This document shows positions 34,452-43,248 of a stretch of 64,000 nucleotides of DNA, one piece after another. Both the position numbers and the translations under genes were made by a program. Origin of the DNA: JACPLR01 sp041649295. GTDB taxonomy: Archaea > Nanobdellota > Nanobdellia > Pacearchaeales > GW2011-AR1. The notes under the pieces were generated by a model. The model had not been told where the DNA came from. It saw nothing but the letters and a program-made list of their open reading frames with translations, and searched no databases. Within the stretch, counting starts at the first letter, position 1. Every line of letters starts with the position of its first letter. Where the stretch lies: assembly GCA_041649295.1 (NCBI GenBank), contig JBAZNI010000002.1:1-64000 (forward strand). The letters run 5' to 3'.

Positions 34452-34538
34452 AGTAGATTATATAGTCGTTATATATTTATAAATGTTTTGTTTTTGGGTT
34501 AAGTAATCGTGGCGTAACTAAATCCATTTTTACAATGT

Positions 34539-35030
34539 TTAACCCAGCATCTTAGTAAAAGAGTCTCTAGCAGAATTAGTTTTTTCATTGTTTAATTCGC
34601 TTGTTAATAACTTCATCTTAACTAAAAAATCTTCAGATTTCAATACCATTTCGTTGCAAGATTCTTTTGTTACTTTAACTATTTGCTGAGTTTCCACATA
34701 ATATTGTTTATCTAATCTTTCTCCTTTAGCCCAAGAAATTGTTCTTACTAAATCCTTCTTGTCAAACAACTTATCTAATAAAATTATTGATGCAGAATGA
34801 TTTTCAGACTTAATCCCAACCTTAAATAATAAAGCAAGAAGCGAATTATACATACAATAATAAGCTTCGGAAGTAGAGTTTTCATAAATTTTACTTGAAA
34901 ACAGTATTTTTGCTGACTTTAGGCAGTTCTCTGCTTTTATCAAATAAGAAGATTTCATATCTTCTGAAGATTCAACCAGCTCAATTACTCCTTTTCTCTT
35001 AAGTTTCTTTAAAAAAATCAAATCTTTCAT
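34539..35030 (-). CDS. HEPN-domain protein of an MNT-HEPN pair
   Basis: A 163-residue all-helical protein. AYYCMYNSLLALLFKVGIKSENHSA (about residues 54-78) is the HEPN core. The R-x4-6-H RNase motif is not obvious: a Lys takes the place before NH, so catalytic activity is uncertain. It overlaps the upstream nucleotidyltransferase gene by 32 bases, a strong sign of coupling. In known pairs HEPN is the toxin and the MNT partner neutralises it by AMP transfer. Confidence 0.78.
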   Translation of the reverse strand: MKDLIFLKKLKRKGVIELVESSEDMKSSYLIKAENCLKSAKILFSSKIYENSTSEAYYCMYNSLLALLFKVGIKSENHSASIILLDKLFDKKDLVRTISWAKGERLDKQYYVETQQIVKVTKESCNEMVLKSEDFLVKMKLLTSELNNEKTNSARDSFTKMLG

Positions 35031-35559
35031 AAAACTCCTCCAACCCCCTTATTATTATATGATTTTTAATAATTTCCTTAATTAACAAAGATTTGGCATC
35101 AAATTTTCCTATCTTTACATTTAATTTAGAGTTTATCTCTTTTACTTTGTTCCTTAAACTATTGTTGTTTGTTTCTAAATAAATATCAATATCGCTATCC
35201 TGTTTAGGAATGGCTTTTGCATAACTTCCAAATAAAATTATCATTCCTTTTGGAAAACCTTTCTTAATATCATCAAAGATTACAGACAATTCCGGATGCT
35301 TTCTTAATAATATATTTAATTTATAAATTTCTGCAGAATAAATATAATTTTTAGATTTTAGATTATTTTTAATAAAAAATACTTTATTCTTTCCTTCCCT
35401 TTTATAATCTAAAATATTCTCTTTAACTAATTCGTTAATCTTCCTTAAGATTGTGGAGTGAGATTCGTCAAGTATTCTAGCTATTTCTCTCAAATGAGCT
35501 TTATTCTTTAATAAAACTAAGATTATCTCTAAATCTATATTGTTCTTATTTTGAACCAT
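34999..35559 (-). CDS. Winged-helix plus minimal nucleotidyltransferase (MNT) antitoxin
   Basis: A 186-residue protein with an N-terminal winged helix (about 8-65: HLREIARILDESHSTILRKI as recognition region) and an MNT domain with the signature LFGSYAKAIPKQDSDIDIYL (GS-x10-DxD, about 109-128). Family members AMPylate their HEPN partner. The fused HTH suggests the antitoxin regulates its own promoter, and a direct repeat overlaps the start codon. The HEPN gene follows with an overlap of 32 bases. Confidence 0.85.
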   Translation of the reverse strand: MVQNKNNIDLEIILVLLKNKAHLREIARILDESHSTILRKINELVKENILDYKREGKNKVFFIKNNLKSKNYIYSAEIYKLNILLRKHPELSVIFDDIKKGFPKGMIILFGSYAKAIPKQDSDIDIYLETNNNSLRNKVKEINSKLNVKIGKFDAKSLLIKEIIKNHIIIRGLEEFYERFDFFKET

Positions 35560-35578
35560 ATGTACCGTTTATGAACCA
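35552..35578 (-). promoter_or_regulatory. Direct repeat over the MNT start, possible autoregulatory operator
   Basis: TGAACCA occurs at 35552-35558 and 35572-35578, exactly 20 bases apart (about two helical turns). On the coding strand it reads TGGTTCA, and the first copy includes the ATG region of the winged-helix MNT gene. The spacing suits two HTH dimers on one face of DNA. Confidence 0.4.
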
Positions 35579-35623
35579 ACACTATTTAAATGTTTCTTTT
35601 CTGTTTAGGAAAACGCCAAATAT

Positions 35624-35815
35624 TTAAATCACTTCAAAAGGATATTCTGAAGGGCGGATAATTGCCATTTTTTCACTGCCGCTTGTTAATTCAAGTCTTA
35701 CTTTAGAGCTGCCTTGCTTGCCAATGTCTGATTTCTCAATTCCAGAAATTTCCCAGATTTTATCAAGAATTTTAATTTTATCTCCTTTAGCTAACTCTGA
35801 TGCTTTCTTTTTCAT
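35624..35815 (-). CDS. Small KOW/EF-P N-domain-like protein
   Basis: A 63-residue protein, MKKKASELAKGDKIKILDKI..., with the beta-barrel pattern of the N-terminal domain of aIF5A/EF-P: ELAKGDKIKILDKIWEISGIE and SKVRLELTSGSEK. It lacks the Lys-bearing hypusine loop of aIF5A and the OB domain, so it is not the translation factor itself. Such stand-alone domains occur in several archaea; role unknown. It is monocistronic with a TATA-like element upstream. Confidence 0.65.
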   Translation of the reverse strand: MKKKASELAKGDKIKILDKIWEISGIEKSDIGKQGSSKVRLELTSGSEKMAIIRPSEYPFEVI

Positions 35816-35873
35816 TAAGAATAAAAGAAGTATATATTTATAAGATTAATTGTTGCAGAAACTACTTGTTAAA

Positions 35874-36428
35874 CTAACTTCCCTGACTTGCCAACTCATC
35901 TAATAATCCAAAGCACTGCATTCTTGAATCTGGGTCTGTGATTTGTTCACAATAAGTTTTGTCATTTCTTAAAATAGCATTGCACATACTTTTAAGCTCT
36001 CCTTCAGAAACATACTGATCGCATATTGCAGGGTCAAATGCATCTAAGTTTTCTATATGTGAAGAAAGAGCTATAAAGATGCAGAAGTCTCTTACATAAC
36101 TTTGTTCTGCAAGACAGAAATTCATTGCTTCCTGAGGATTAAGAGTATTCGCAGCATTAATAGCTGGCATGAATACTGTTATAATCGCAACTGCGGCAAT
36201 AATATATCCGATTGTAACAACAACTCCGATTACAATTCCTGCAATTGCAAAACCTTTTCCTTTTAATGATTTATTTTTAGAAATTTTAAATAAAGCAACT
36301 ATCCCTAAAATAATTGCTACAACAGATAAAAGAGGTATGAAAAATATTAAACTCAATACTAAAGACGATATTGCTAAAGCAGATGTTTGTTTAGCCTCTT
36401 TTTTTACTGCCCCTTTCTTCATTAACAA
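35874..36428 (-). CDS. DUF4190-like membrane protein with Cys-rich C-terminus
   Basis: A 184-residue protein. Residues 15-90 hold two hydrophobic hairpins of the DUF4190 type (ALAISSLVLSLIFFIPLLSV and KGKGFAIAGIVIGVVVTIGY). The following 90 residues are external or cytosolic and contain several Cys (CLAEQSY, CIFIALSS, CDQYV, CNAIL, CEQI, CFGLL) spread along helices. Function unknown. It is divergent from queC, sharing a short AT-rich promoter region with a TATA-like TTTTTATATA. Confidence 0.7.
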   Translation of the reverse strand: MLMKKGAVKKEAKQTSALAISSLVLSLIFFIPLLSVVAIILGIVALFKISKNKSLKGKGFAIAGIVIGVVVTIGYIIAAVAIITVFMPAINAANTLNPQEAMNFCLAEQSYVRDFCIFIALSSHIENLDAFDPAICDQYVSEGELKSMCNAILRNDKTYCEQITDPDSRMQCFGLLDELASQGS

Positions 36429-36482
36429 TAAAGTAGAATTTGCTTTAAAAAGGTTTTTATATAGCTCATTATTAGCGAAAAA

Positions 36483-37202
36483 ATGAAAAAAGCAATAATT
36501 TTATGCTCTGGAGGATTGGACAGTGTAGTAACTGCTCACTATGTTAAAAAGTCTCTAAAATATGACGATTTAATTATATTATTTTTTAATTATAATCAGA
36601 GAACATTAAAGCAGGAAAGAGAGAAATCAATAATATGCTCTAAGGAAATAGGCGCAGAATTCAAAGAAATTAAACTTCCAGAATTAGCAGAGATTTCAAC
36701 ATCTTTAATAAATAGCAATAAAAAAGCTAAAAAGATTAAAAGAGAAGAATTAAAAGATACAAAGCAGGAATCTCAAAATTATTATGTTCCGTGCAGAAAT
36801 TCTGTTTTTTTAATTTATGCTTTAGCAGTTGCAGAAGCTGAACAAATTAAAAATAATAAAATATATGATATTTTTACAGGATTTAAAAATGAAGGTAAAG
36901 AAGCATACCCTGATACAACTCCAGAATTTGTTGAAGAAATGAACAAACTAAGAAAAATTTCAACATCTGTTAAAGGAGGAATTATAGCTCCTTTAATTAA
37001 AAAAGACAAAGAAGACATAATTAAGTTAGGTACTAAATTAGGAATTAATTTTAAAAACACTTATAGCTGTTATATTGGTGGAAGTAACCTGCATTGTGGA
37101 TATTGCTTATCATGTAGGTTAAGGCAAGAGGGTTTTTACTGGGCAAATATAGCAGACTCTACAGAATATAAAGAAAAAATGAAGGATTTTAGGAAAGCTT
37201 AG
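36483..37202 (+). CDS. queC: 7-cyano-7-deazaguanine synthase QueC
   Basis: Makes preQ0 from CDG, the base used by archaea for archaeosine in tRNA. The 239-residue protein has the PP-loop ATP motif CSGGLDSVVTAHY at 8-20, the conserved YYVPCRNSVF (about 100-109) and the zinc site SCYIGGSNLHCGYCLSCRLR (about 197-216) with four Cys. Length is typical. Other archaeosine genes (queD, queE, tgtA, arcS) are not in the window. The gene has its own TATA-like box about 30 bases upstream. Confidence 0.95.
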   Translation: MKKAIILCSGGLDSVVTAHYVKKSLKYDDLIILFFNYNQRTLKQEREKSIICSKEIGAEFKEIKLPELAEISTSLINSNKKAKKIKREELKDTKQESQNYYVPCRNSVFLIYALAVAEAEQIKNNKIYDIFTGFKNEGKEAYPDTTPEFVEEMNKLRKISTSVKGGIIAPLIKKDKEDIIKLGTKLGINFKNTYSCYIGGSNLHCGYCLSCRLRQEGFYWANIADSTEYKEKMKDFRKA

Positions 37203-37341
37203 GAATAGGGTTAATTATGCCATAATCTGCCTAACTTTATGCGAGTTGAGCGGTAAGTTAAGTATCGTAGAAAAGTTTGATTTAGCATTATTATAAGCGA
37301 GTGCAGCGAGCGGGATTAATAACTCTCTACTTAAAAATTTA

Positions 37342-38448
37342 TTAAACAAACAAACCCTCTAAAGTTTTAATTACTAAACTCCACTTAAACCTCTCAACTG
37401 ATTTTTTAGCATTTATATTAGCCTGTCTGTTTGATTTTAAGGCAAGATTAATCTTATCTGCTAAATCTTTAGAATTATTATTTTCAAATAAAAATCCGTT
37501 TTTTCCATTTTCAATTAAATCTCTTGTTCCTTCGCAGTCAGTTGCAACAGGAATTTTTCCACGTGCCATTGCTTCAATTAGTGCCTGAGGCATTGCTTCT
37601 CGTTTGCTTGGCAAAACAAATATTTTGCAAGAATCTACTTTTCTTATTTTATTTTTTAAATCCCAAATAGATGGGGAAAATTTTACATTACTTAACTGAT
37701 TTTGTTTTACTAGAAGTTTTAACTCTTTAAGGTAATTTTCATCTGCAGGGCCTACAATTTCCAAATTATATTGTTTATCTATGTACGGCATTGCTTTAAT
37801 CAAAACTTCTAGGTTTTTAATTGGAGAAATCCTTCCTAAAAATAAAATCTTATTTTCTTCTTTACTTTGAGATTGTGTGAAAAATTCATCTGGGATGCCG
37901 TTTGGAATATATACAATTTTTTCCTCTTTTGCTCCAATTTCCAAAAGATATGGAACTTCCCATTTTGAAATTGCAATTATTTTATCAAATTGGTTTATTT
38001 TTCTTGAAGCTACAAATCTGTCATAAAATCTAACTAAATATTTAGAAACAAAACTCCTTGTAGAATCTCCTGGTACAAATGGAGCATGTGTAACTAAAAA
38101 TACTTTGCAATGAATCTTCTTTGCAATTTTAAGCGCAGTCGTCGTATGCAAATGCCTATAAACATGGGCAATAATTATATCAGGTTTGTAATCAAGAGCT
38201 ACTTTTTTATAATTCCAGTACATACCACTTTCACCTGCGATTTTTATAAATGGGAATCTACGAATTTCAACATCTCCTATTTTATCGGGGGTTTTTGCAA
38301 TTTCATCTGAATCTTTAACAGCATTTGAAGAAAATACTTTAACTTGGTGGTTTCGAGAAAGCAACTGAGATTCCTGCTTAACTCTCTGCCACACCCCGCA
38401 GCTTCCTGCTGAAAAATGGCATAATTCTAATATTTTTAGTTTTTTCAT
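37342..38448 (-). CDS. GT4 family glycosyltransferase
   Basis: A 368-residue GT-B enzyme. The C-terminal donor domain shows ILFLGRISPIKNLEVLIKAM (about 205), IFVLPSKREAMPQALIEAMA with the E-x7-E motif (about 290-309) and GTRDLIENGKNGFL. The N-terminal domain has the acceptor-side HVYRHLHTT and HAPFVPGD loops. Retaining GT4 enzymes add hexoses to lipid-linked glycans in the cytosol. It is divergent from a small membrane protein gene at 38509. Confidence 0.87.
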   Translation of the reverse strand: MKKLKILELCHFSAGSCGVWQRVKQESQLLSRNHQVKVFSSNAVKDSDEIAKTPDKIGDVEIRRFPFIKIAGESGMYWNYKKVALDYKPDIIIAHVYRHLHTTTALKIAKKIHCKVFLVTHAPFVPGDSTRSFVSKYLVRFYDRFVASRKINQFDKIIAISKWEVPYLLEIGAKEEKIVYIPNGIPDEFFTQSQSKEENKILFLGRISPIKNLEVLIKAMPYIDKQYNLEIVGPADENYLKELKLLVKQNQLSNVKFSPSIWDLKNKIRKVDSCKIFVLPSKREAMPQALIEAMARGKIPVATDCEGTRDLIENGKNGFLFENNNSKDLADKINLALKSNRQANINAKKSVERFKWSLVIKTLEGLFV

Positions 38449-38508
38449 CTAAAATATGAGTTTAGCACAAATAAAAACATTTATATTACTCATTTAACAG
38501 GCAAAATA

Positions 38509-38787
38509 ATGATAGTTAAGATATTAGGGGGGTTTGACATTGTTGCCGCACTAGTTATTTTCTTTAGTTATTTTAATTTTATACCTGAAAAATTAATATT
38601 ATTTATAGCACTTATTTTGCTTGCAAAGGGTATTTTTTTCCTTATTTCAAAAGATATTGCAAGTGCAATAGATGTAGTAATTGCAATAGTATTAATTTCT
38701 TCGACACAAATACATATCCCATATGCAATAACTGCATTAATGGCATTTTTCCTTATTCAAAAAGGATTTTTCAGCTGGCTAGCTTAA
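38509..38787 (+). CDS. Small polytopic membrane protein
   Basis: A 92-residue protein consisting almost entirely of three or four hydrophobic segments (about 4-24, 28-46, 50-65, 68-90). No polar motif gives a function. TATA-like TTATATTACTC lies about 30 bases upstream of the ATG. It overlaps the convergent GT4 gene by nine bases. Similar tiny membrane proteins are frequent in DPANN genomes; family not recognised. Confidence 0.65.
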   Translation: MIVKILGGFDIVAALVIFFSYFNFIPEKLILFIALILLAKGIFFLISKDIASAIDVVIAIVLISSTQIHIPYAITALMAFFLIQKGFFSWLA

Positions 38788-39789
38788 AAGTTGAGAGTAT
38801 TTTTTAGTCATTTCTCTTAAATCAAATAACTCTTCAGCTGTTTTTCTTGAGTTTTTAGCATATATTTTTTTTGTAAAAAGCTCTTCTAAATCTTTTGATT
38901 TTAGATTGTCAGATATAATACCGGTTTTGTATTTTTTTATTATTTCAGATAAACCTTTTCTATTATTCGTTATAATTGCACAACCAGAAGCTAATCCTTC
39001 AATTGCACTTAAAGGCATATCTGGGCCTTCTTCATATAAAATAGGAATAACCTTGCATTTAGACATTATTTCAGATAATTCTTTATCAGGGAGAATTTTG
39101 TTTACAATTGTACAACTTTTTAATTTTTGTTTTTCCAAAAACTCATAAGCTTCCTGACTTCTTGTTATGAAGATAGATTCTAACTTTGGATTATTTTTTA
39201 AAAATTCTATTATTTTGCTAATGCCTCTTTTTTCAAAGTCTGCTAATTTATAAGGAATACTAGGGATTAACAATATATCTTGCTTGTTTTTTGGTTTGAA
39301 AATCGACAAATCAACTGCTGGGTAAATTAACACTATATTTTTATCTGGAAATTTTTCTTTAATGAATTTATACATTTTATCACTCTGGCAAATAATTACA
39401 TCGCAAAACTTTAGGGAGTGATAATCTGTATGATAATCTGAGATTATTGTAAAAAATATCTCATATTTTAAAAGTTTAAGTAATTTAAAAAGAAGATAGT
39501 GATATTTTGAGCCTGCTGTCCAGAAAGTTGCAATTTTATCATATTTTTTAAATCTCAGATAAGAAAGAGAGATAGGAATTGCCAATGCCTGATATAAGAA
39601 TCTTATTTTTCTTATTTTTGAGGCTCTGTGAATTACAAAAACTTCTTTTTCAGAAGTTAATTCTTTAACATTTTGCACAGATACAATCAGAGAATCTGAA
39701 AAATACTTAGCTAAATTCCTTGTAATTTTTGAAGCTAATTCAGAAGGGGAATTATGCAAATCTGTTCCAAAAAATATGGTTTTTCCCAT
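38779..39789 (-). CDS. GT4 family glycosyltransferase
   Basis: A 336-residue GT-B enzyme. The donor-site segment ILYEEGPDMPLSAIEGLASG (about 252-271) carries the E-x7-E-like pair of GT4, followed by ITNNRKGLSEIIKKYKTG. The N-terminal domain is shorter than usual and starts KTIFFGTDLHNSPSELA. It may be soluble or peripheral. Donor unknown. TATA-like ATTTAAAT lies upstream of the start and the divergent kinase-like gene begins about 85 bases away. Confidence 0.8.
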   Translation of the reverse strand: MGKTIFFGTDLHNSPSELASKITRNLAKYFSDSLIVSVQNVKELTSEKEVFVIHRASKIRKIRFLYQALAIPISLSYLRFKKYDKIATFWTAGSKYHYLLFKLLKLLKYEIFFTIISDYHTDYHSLKFCDVIICQSDKMYKFIKEKFPDKNIVLIYPAVDLSIFKPKNKQDILLIPSIPYKLADFEKRGISKIIEFLKNNPKLESIFITRSQEAYEFLEKQKLKSCTIVNKILPDKELSEIMSKCKVIPILYEEGPDMPLSAIEGLASGCAIITNNRKGLSEIIKKYKTGIISDNLKSKDLEELFTKKIYAKNSRKTAEELFDLREMTKKYSQLLS

Positions 39790-39874
39790 ATTAAAATATA
39801 AAGTCTTGGTTATTTAAATTAATCGCAAAAAGCAGAATAACAAATCTTAAAAATTGACTTAATCTTAATATAAA

Positions 39875-40744
39875 ATGAATATCTTGGAACAAATTTTTAG
39901 TGGGTTTAATAAACAAGAAATAAACTACTGTATTATTAGAAAATATGATTATCTGCCTTTTACTCCGATAGGAGACGTAGATATTGCTGTTAAAAGCCAA
40001 AATTTTGAAAAACTAATTGGGATAATTAAAAATCTCGGGTTTATTTTCTATCCTTACACAGAGCCGCATTATTTCTGGTTTTATTATGATTCTGAAATAG
40101 GGCTTGTTAAACTTGACATAATTAAGCTAAAAGAAATGCCAGAAACAATAAAATTCAAGGGGTTCTATATTTTAAAGAATATTCAAGATATACGGCTTAA
40201 AAAATCCTTATTTAAAAAAATAAAAACAAATTTGCAGAGAAGATTATATTATTTAGGAAAGGGCAAATTAATTGCTTTTATTGGGCCTGATGGAAGCGGG
40301 AAATCAACACTTACTAAAAAAGTGTATGAGTCGTTGGAAGGATTTCAGATAAAAAAGGAAATAAGGTATTTTGGGACTAAAAAAGGGGGGAAATTTTACA
40401 GGATAATTGATTTATCTCTAAAAATAATCAAGACATATATAGACTTATTTTTAGGAAGAATGATACTTGCAGACAGGTATGTTTACTTAACATTTAGGAA
40501 TAATAAAAGAATGAATAAGTTAGTTAGGGCAATAGCTCCAAAACCTAACAAAATTTATATTCTTAAAGTTCCTTCAGATATAATATTAAAAAGAAAAAAA
40601 GAACTTACAAGATATGAAATAAAAGGGCTTTATATGTGGTTCAAGAATATTAAGGATGCAGAAACAATAGATACTTCAAGATCTCCTAAAAAAAGTGCAG
40701 ATTTTGTTGCAAAAGAAATATTAAACTTATACAAAAATGGCTAA
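39875..40744 (+). CDS. Nucleotidyltransferase-like plus thymidylate kinase-like fusion
   Basis: A 289-residue protein. Residues 1-100 resemble the nucleotidyltransferase-like domain with GDVDIAV (about 33-39). Residues 128-289 form a P-loop kinase of the dTMP kinase class: Walker A GPDGSGKST (137-145), RMILADRYVYLTF, and a late LKVPSDIILKRKKE. This pairing occurs in glycan loci of bacteria and archaea, where the kinase presumably phosphorylates a sugar or lipid rather than dTMP. It overlaps the deacetylase gene by eight bases and leads the three-gene unit 39875-42132. Confidence 0.75.
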   Translation: MNILEQIFSGFNKQEINYCIIRKYDYLPFTPIGDVDIAVKSQNFEKLIGIIKNLGFIFYPYTEPHYFWFYYDSEIGLVKLDIIKLKEMPETIKFKGFYILKNIQDIRLKKSLFKKIKTNLQRRLYYLGKGKLIAFIGPDGSGKSTLTKKVYESLEGFQIKKEIRYFGTKKGGKFYRIIDLSLKIIKTYIDLFLGRMILADRYVYLTFRNNKRMNKLVRAIAPKPNKIYILKVPSDIILKRKKELTRYEIKGLYMWFKNIKDAETIDTSRSPKKSADFVAKEILNLYKNG

Positions 40745-41486
40745 ATTAAAATTTTGCTTAATAATAGATACTGAAGATTTGCTTATGTTTAATCAGTACC
40801 ATCCAAGATGGAGATTATTTGATAAGCTTAAATTTAAACTCAACTATTTAGTCAGAAATTTAAGGTATGATAAAAATGGTTTTCAAAAAATATATGAATT
40901 AATTTTAAGTGAAAAATTCCCAGTTTCATTCATGCTGGTGGGAAGCAAATTTAAACCCATTTCAAATGAAAAGTTTATTGACTGGGGGTATCATAGTTAT
41001 AGCCATAAAAGACTTACTACACTTAGTGATGGAGAATTAAATAAAGAGATAAAAAATATCTATAAAAGTGTAAGTTTTTCTGCGCCAATGTGGATGATTG
41101 AACCAGATAAAAATCCTAGCAGAATATTCAAAGAATTAGAAAAACAGGGGTATAAAATTGCAACATATAGGGGAAGTGATAAAGATATAATTGAAAAAAC
41201 ACATTATTACAGAATTGCGCCTGTTGTAAAAAAGTATGGGATGAAACTTGTTTATTCAAGTGCAAGTTTCCACGGAGGATTTTCAAAAGATAAAATAGAC
41301 AGAATAAAAAACCAAATATTGCAGAATTCTAACAAAGAGGGGGTTTATTGTTTGGCAACACATGATTTTGCAAATAAAGATATGAAGAATATTACGGATA
41401 TAATAAACTTTGTAAAAAAACTTGAACAAGAAGGTAAAATCGAAATAACTAATCTAAAGGAGTTGGCAAATAACCATGAAAGATAG
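40737..41486 (+). CDS. Polysaccharide deacetylase-like (NodB-type) protein
   Basis: A 249-residue protein with a (beta/alpha)7-type start FCLIIDTEDLLMF (Asp in the metal position), WGYHSYSHKRLTTLSDGELN with the HxxxH metal motif, and late LATHDFANKD. These are the NodB-domain landmarks, although the usual catalytic Asp pair is only partly matched. Likely removes N-acetyl groups from a hexosamine in the glycan. It overlaps both neighbours by 8 and 11 bases. Confidence 0.78.
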   Translation: MAKLKFCLIIDTEDLLMFNQYHPRWRLFDKLKFKLNYLVRNLRYDKNGFQKIYELILSEKFPVSFMLVGSKFKPISNEKFIDWGYHSYSHKRLTTLSDGELNKEIKNIYKSVSFSAPMWMIEPDKNPSRIFKELEKQGYKIATYRGSDKDIIEKTHYYRIAPVVKKYGMKLVYSSASFHGGFSKDKIDRIKNQILQNSNKEGVYCLATHDFANKDMKNITDIINFVKKLEQEGKIEITNLKELANNHER

Positions 41487-42132
41487 CAGTGCAACAGTTA
41501 TAGTTGAATTAAAAGGAAAGTCAGAAAAAGAAGTCTTAGAAAGAATAGACAGGTCAAGAAGGAAAAATATTAATAAAGCTGAGAGAGAAGGACTGACATT
41601 CAATAAAGAATTTTCTGAATCAGATATAAAAAAAGCATATGAAATTTACGCAAATGTATGGAAAGATGGGGGAATTACCCCAAAAAATTATGATGAATGG
41701 AAAAAATTAATAGACAGCAAAGATTATCAGCTTTTTATTCTAAAACTTAAAGGCAAGATTATTGGCTCTGCATTAATACAAAAAATAACAAAAAAATTTT
41801 TTAATTTAGATAGTGATGAAAAAGGAATAAGATTCAGAGCCTTTTCAAGTGATAAAGAATATAATGATTATCGTCCAAATGACTTCTTATATTGGAAATG
41901 CATTAAATATGCAATAGATAATAAATTGGATTTTGTTGATTTAGGAGGGTGGCAGATAAATGCACGCGGGCACTTAGAGGGGGTAAACAGGTTTAAAATG
42001 CAATGGGGAGGGAATATATTACATTATCAAAAAGATTATCCAATACTAAAAGCAATTGGAAGGAAGCTAATAAAAAAGTCGAGTTTTTTCTGGTGGTTGA
42101 ATAAAAAAATAAAGGGTGAGCAAGTAGTTTAA
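41476..42132 (+). CDS. FemAB/GNAT-like (BioF2-like) acyltransferase
   Basis: A 218-residue protein of the FemAB-like GNAT group: ISRRKNINKAEREGLTF-like N-terminus (RRKNINKAEREG, about 27-38), LYWKCIKYAIDNKLDFVDLG and the signature GWQINARGHLEGVNRFKMQW near residues 160-180. Bacterial FemAB enzymes add amino acids to peptidoglycan; archaeal relatives in glycan loci may acylate or aminoacylate sugars. It overlaps the deacetylase by 11 bases, so deacetylation followed by re-acylation of the same amine is an attractive reading, but inferred. Confidence 0.72.
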   Translation: MKDSSATVIVELKGKSEKEVLERIDRSRRKNINKAEREGLTFNKEFSESDIKKAYEIYANVWKDGGITPKNYDEWKKLIDSKDYQLFILKLKGKIIGSALIQKITKKFFNLDSDEKGIRFRAFSSDKEYNDYRPNDFLYWKCIKYAIDNKLDFVDLGGWQINARGHLEGVNRFKMQWGGNILHYQKDYPILKAIGRKLIKKSSFFWWLNKKIKGEQVV

Positions 42133-43196
42133 ATATAATTCACAAGAACTTTTGATATTTTTTCTGCTTTATTTTTAATTTGTTTCTTTGACAATTTAGG
42201 ATTTATTAAAATATTTATTATTTTCTTTGAAACCACATTTGCATTAGGACAATTTCTAAGTGGATGTTTTTTTAATAACAATTCACTTGTAGACAATGGT
42301 TCTATCCACCTCTTATTACAGCTAATTCCTTGCTTTATCAGTTCTTCATATACTTTATCTTTATCTTTATCTTTTACAAAAATAGGGATAGAATAAAAGA
42401 AGTTGTTTTGTCTGATTAACTTTGGATTTAACTTGACTTTAGAATTTATTGTCTCATATAAAGAAATGGCAACTTCGCTCCTTTTGTCAATTTTCAGCTT
42501 ATTTGAAGAAGTATAAAAATAATTTGTATACCAAGGTGCTGAAAGCACTTCTGTTTTTTTAGGCTCTATTTTAAAATTGGTTTTTTGTTTTATTGGCCTG
42601 AATAAAGAAATTGTTTTTGGAGCAAAAGGAATAAGTTTTATTAATCTGAATAAATCTAGATTGTTTCGTTTATATTTAATTGGATTGATAGATATCCTGC
42701 CTTTATTCTTTAAATAAGCGCTTCCTATAAAAAAACCAAGAGATTTATGGAAACTAAAAATTGCAGCATCTCCATAAGTTCCAAGCAGTTTCCCTTTATA
42801 ACTTAGCCCGAGACAATAAACACAATCTTCAATAAGTATTATTTCCTTTTGTCTACAAAAATCTGCAATTTTGCCTATTTCTGGATTTGCTATACCAAAT
42901 GTATGAACAATTAATACTGCTTTCAAATCTTTATTTTTTTCATAGACTCTCTTAACCTCACTTAAAGAGACATTAAGACTATCTTTAGCTAAATCTAAGG
43001 CGACAGGCTCTATATTGTTTTGAATTAAAAATGGGGCGAAAAAATTAGTGCATATGAACGATTGAATAGCTACTTTGCTTCCATGAAGATTAAAATCGTC
43101 AAAAATTGCCTGTAAAGCAGACCTGCCACTATTTGTATATAAAATTTCTCTACCAATGAATAAATTACTAAAATATTTTTTAACATTAACAAGCAT
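42129..43196 (-). CDS. DegT/DnrJ/EryC1-family sugar aminotransferase (divergent)
   Basis: A 355-residue PLP enzyme. Landmarks in order: YTNSGRSALQAIF near the N-terminus, VAIQSFICTNFF, the cofactor-binding LIEDCVYCLGL and the Schiff-base Lys in AAIFSFHKSLGFF (about residue 150). The C-terminus keeps PIFVKDKDKDKVYEEL and GISCNKRWIEPL, as in sugar aminotransferases. It would convert a keto sugar to an amino sugar on NDP or a lipid carrier. Converges with the FemAB-like gene (4-base overlap). Confidence 0.83.
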   Translation of the reverse strand: MLVNVKKYFSNLFIGREILYTNSGRSALQAIFDDFNLHGSKVAIQSFICTNFFAPFLIQNNIEPVALDLAKDSLNVSLSEVKRVYEKNKDLKAVLIVHTFGIANPEIGKIADFCRQKEIILIEDCVYCLGLSYKGKLLGTYGDAAIFSFHKSLGFFIGSAYLKNKGRISINPIKYKRNNLDLFRLIKLIPFAPKTISLFRPIKQKTNFKIEPKKTEVLSAPWYTNYFYTSSNKLKIDKRSEVAISLYETINSKVKLNPKLIRQNNFFYSIPIFVKDKDKDKVYEELIKQGISCNKRWIEPLSTSELLLKKHPLRNCPNANVVSKKIINILINPKLSKKQIKNKAEKISKVLVNYI

Positions 43197-43248
43197 AAAA
43201 AGTCAATGCTAACAATGTTTTTAAACATTGTCTCAATTTATTAAATAT

